From assembly GCA_934670175.1 (NCBI GenBank), contig CAKUOX010000102.1:1-5344 (forward strand): a stretch of DNA of 5,344 nucleotides, given 5' to 3'. Below are positions 4,985 to 5,344 of this stretch, one piece after another. This DNA is from an uncultured Clostridia bacterium (GTDB lineage: Bacteria > Bacillota > Clostridia > Christensenellales > Aristaeellaceae). The notes beneath the pieces were generated by a model, which saw only the letters and a program-made list of their open reading frames with translations, ran no database searches and was not told the origin of the DNA. The position numbers and the translations under genes were made by a program. Every line of letters begins with the position of its first letter. Positions within the stretch are counted from its first letter, which is position 1.

Positions 4985-5344
4985 TTAGAAGTCCAGACCG
5001 CCTTCGCGAGCGCCAGCTGCCAGCTCGGCTACGCGACCGGTGTAGATGTAGCCACCGCGGTCGAAGACCACTTCCTTGATCCCTGCGGCGATGGCGCGTT
5101 CTGCTACGATCTTGCCAACGATCTTCGCGGCGCCCTTCTTGTCGGCTTCCGCGACCTGAGAAGCGATTTCCTTCTCTACGGTCGAAGCGGCTGCCAGGGT
5201 ATTGCCCGCCATATCGTCGATAATCTGAGCATAAATATGCTTGTTGCTGCGGTACACGCACAGCCGGGGACGAGCGGGCGTCCCGCTGATCTTTTTGCGT
5301 ACACGCTCATGACGGATCTTACGAACTTCGTTGCGATCACGCTT
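4985..5344 (-). CDS. rplR: 50S ribosomal protein L18, missing only its first few residues
   Basis: L18 binds 5S rRNA and, with L5, fixes it to the central protuberance of the large subunit. Codons are read from the window edge in one open frame of 119 residues to a TAA at 4987-4985. The visible start KRDRNEVRKIRHERVRKK is the basic RNA-binding tail, followed by ISGTPARPRLCVYRSNKHIY (19-38). The C-terminal motif VVFDRGGYIYTGRVAELA ends with AREGGLDF. Bacterial L18 is close to 120 residues, so only the initiator methionine and perhaps two or three more residues lie beyond the right edge. An internal GTG at 5257 is not the start, because conserved L18 sequence continues upstream of it. The rpsE Shine-Dalgarno follows its stop directly. 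Confidence 0.97.
   Translation of the reverse strand, partial: KRDRNEVRKIRHERVRKKISGTPARPRLCVYRSNKHIYAQIIDDMAGNTLAAASTVEKEIASQVAEADKKGAAKIVGKIVAERAIAAGIKEVVFDRGGYIYTGRVAELAAGAREGGLDF

Overview
This window is the 3' half of the bacterial spc ribosomal-protein operon plus the first codons of the alpha operon, all read on the minus strand. In transcription order (right to left) it holds: rplR (L18, cut by the window edge), rpsE (S5), rpmD (L30), rplO (L15), secY, adk, map, a small KOW-domain RNA-binding protein gene, infA (IF-1), rpmJ (L36), a 400-bp gap, and the first 25 codons of rpsM (S13). No gene is supported on the plus strand.

The organism looks like a Gram-positive Firmicute, most probably in class Clostridia. 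Three things point there: the order secY-adk-map-KOW protein-infA-rpmJ-rpsM, with the KOW gene between map and infA; an adenylate kinase with a four-cysteine zinc site in its LID; and strong GGAGG-type ribosome binding sites before most genes. The family and genus cannot be named from this stretch. The sequence is moderately GC-rich.

From rplR to rpmJ the genes are packed like one transcription unit. Gaps run from 1 to 29 nt, and map and the KOW gene overlap by 4 nt (ATGA). Several ribosome binding sites lie in or across the end of the preceding gene. The products work together. L18, S5, L30, L15 and L36 are ribosome parts and IF-1 is an initiation factor. SecY is the membrane pore that takes up nascent secreted and membrane proteins. 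Map removes the N-terminal methionine from new chains. Adk balances adenine nucleotides.

The one part that departs from the textbook layout is the 400-bp gap between rpmJ and rpsM (78-477). It contains a good sigma-A-type minus-strand promoter (250-279). This is followed by a leader of about 165 nt in which a 76-nt three-helix stem-loop can be drawn by eye (157-232), plus a small hairpin that takes in the rpsM Shine-Dalgarno (77-96). I read this as a separate promoter and probable autoregulatory leader for the alpha operon. The promoter-proximal 256-477 stretch has inverted repeats but no gene I can support. No mobile element, CRISPR array, tRNA, rRNA or wholly new system was seen.
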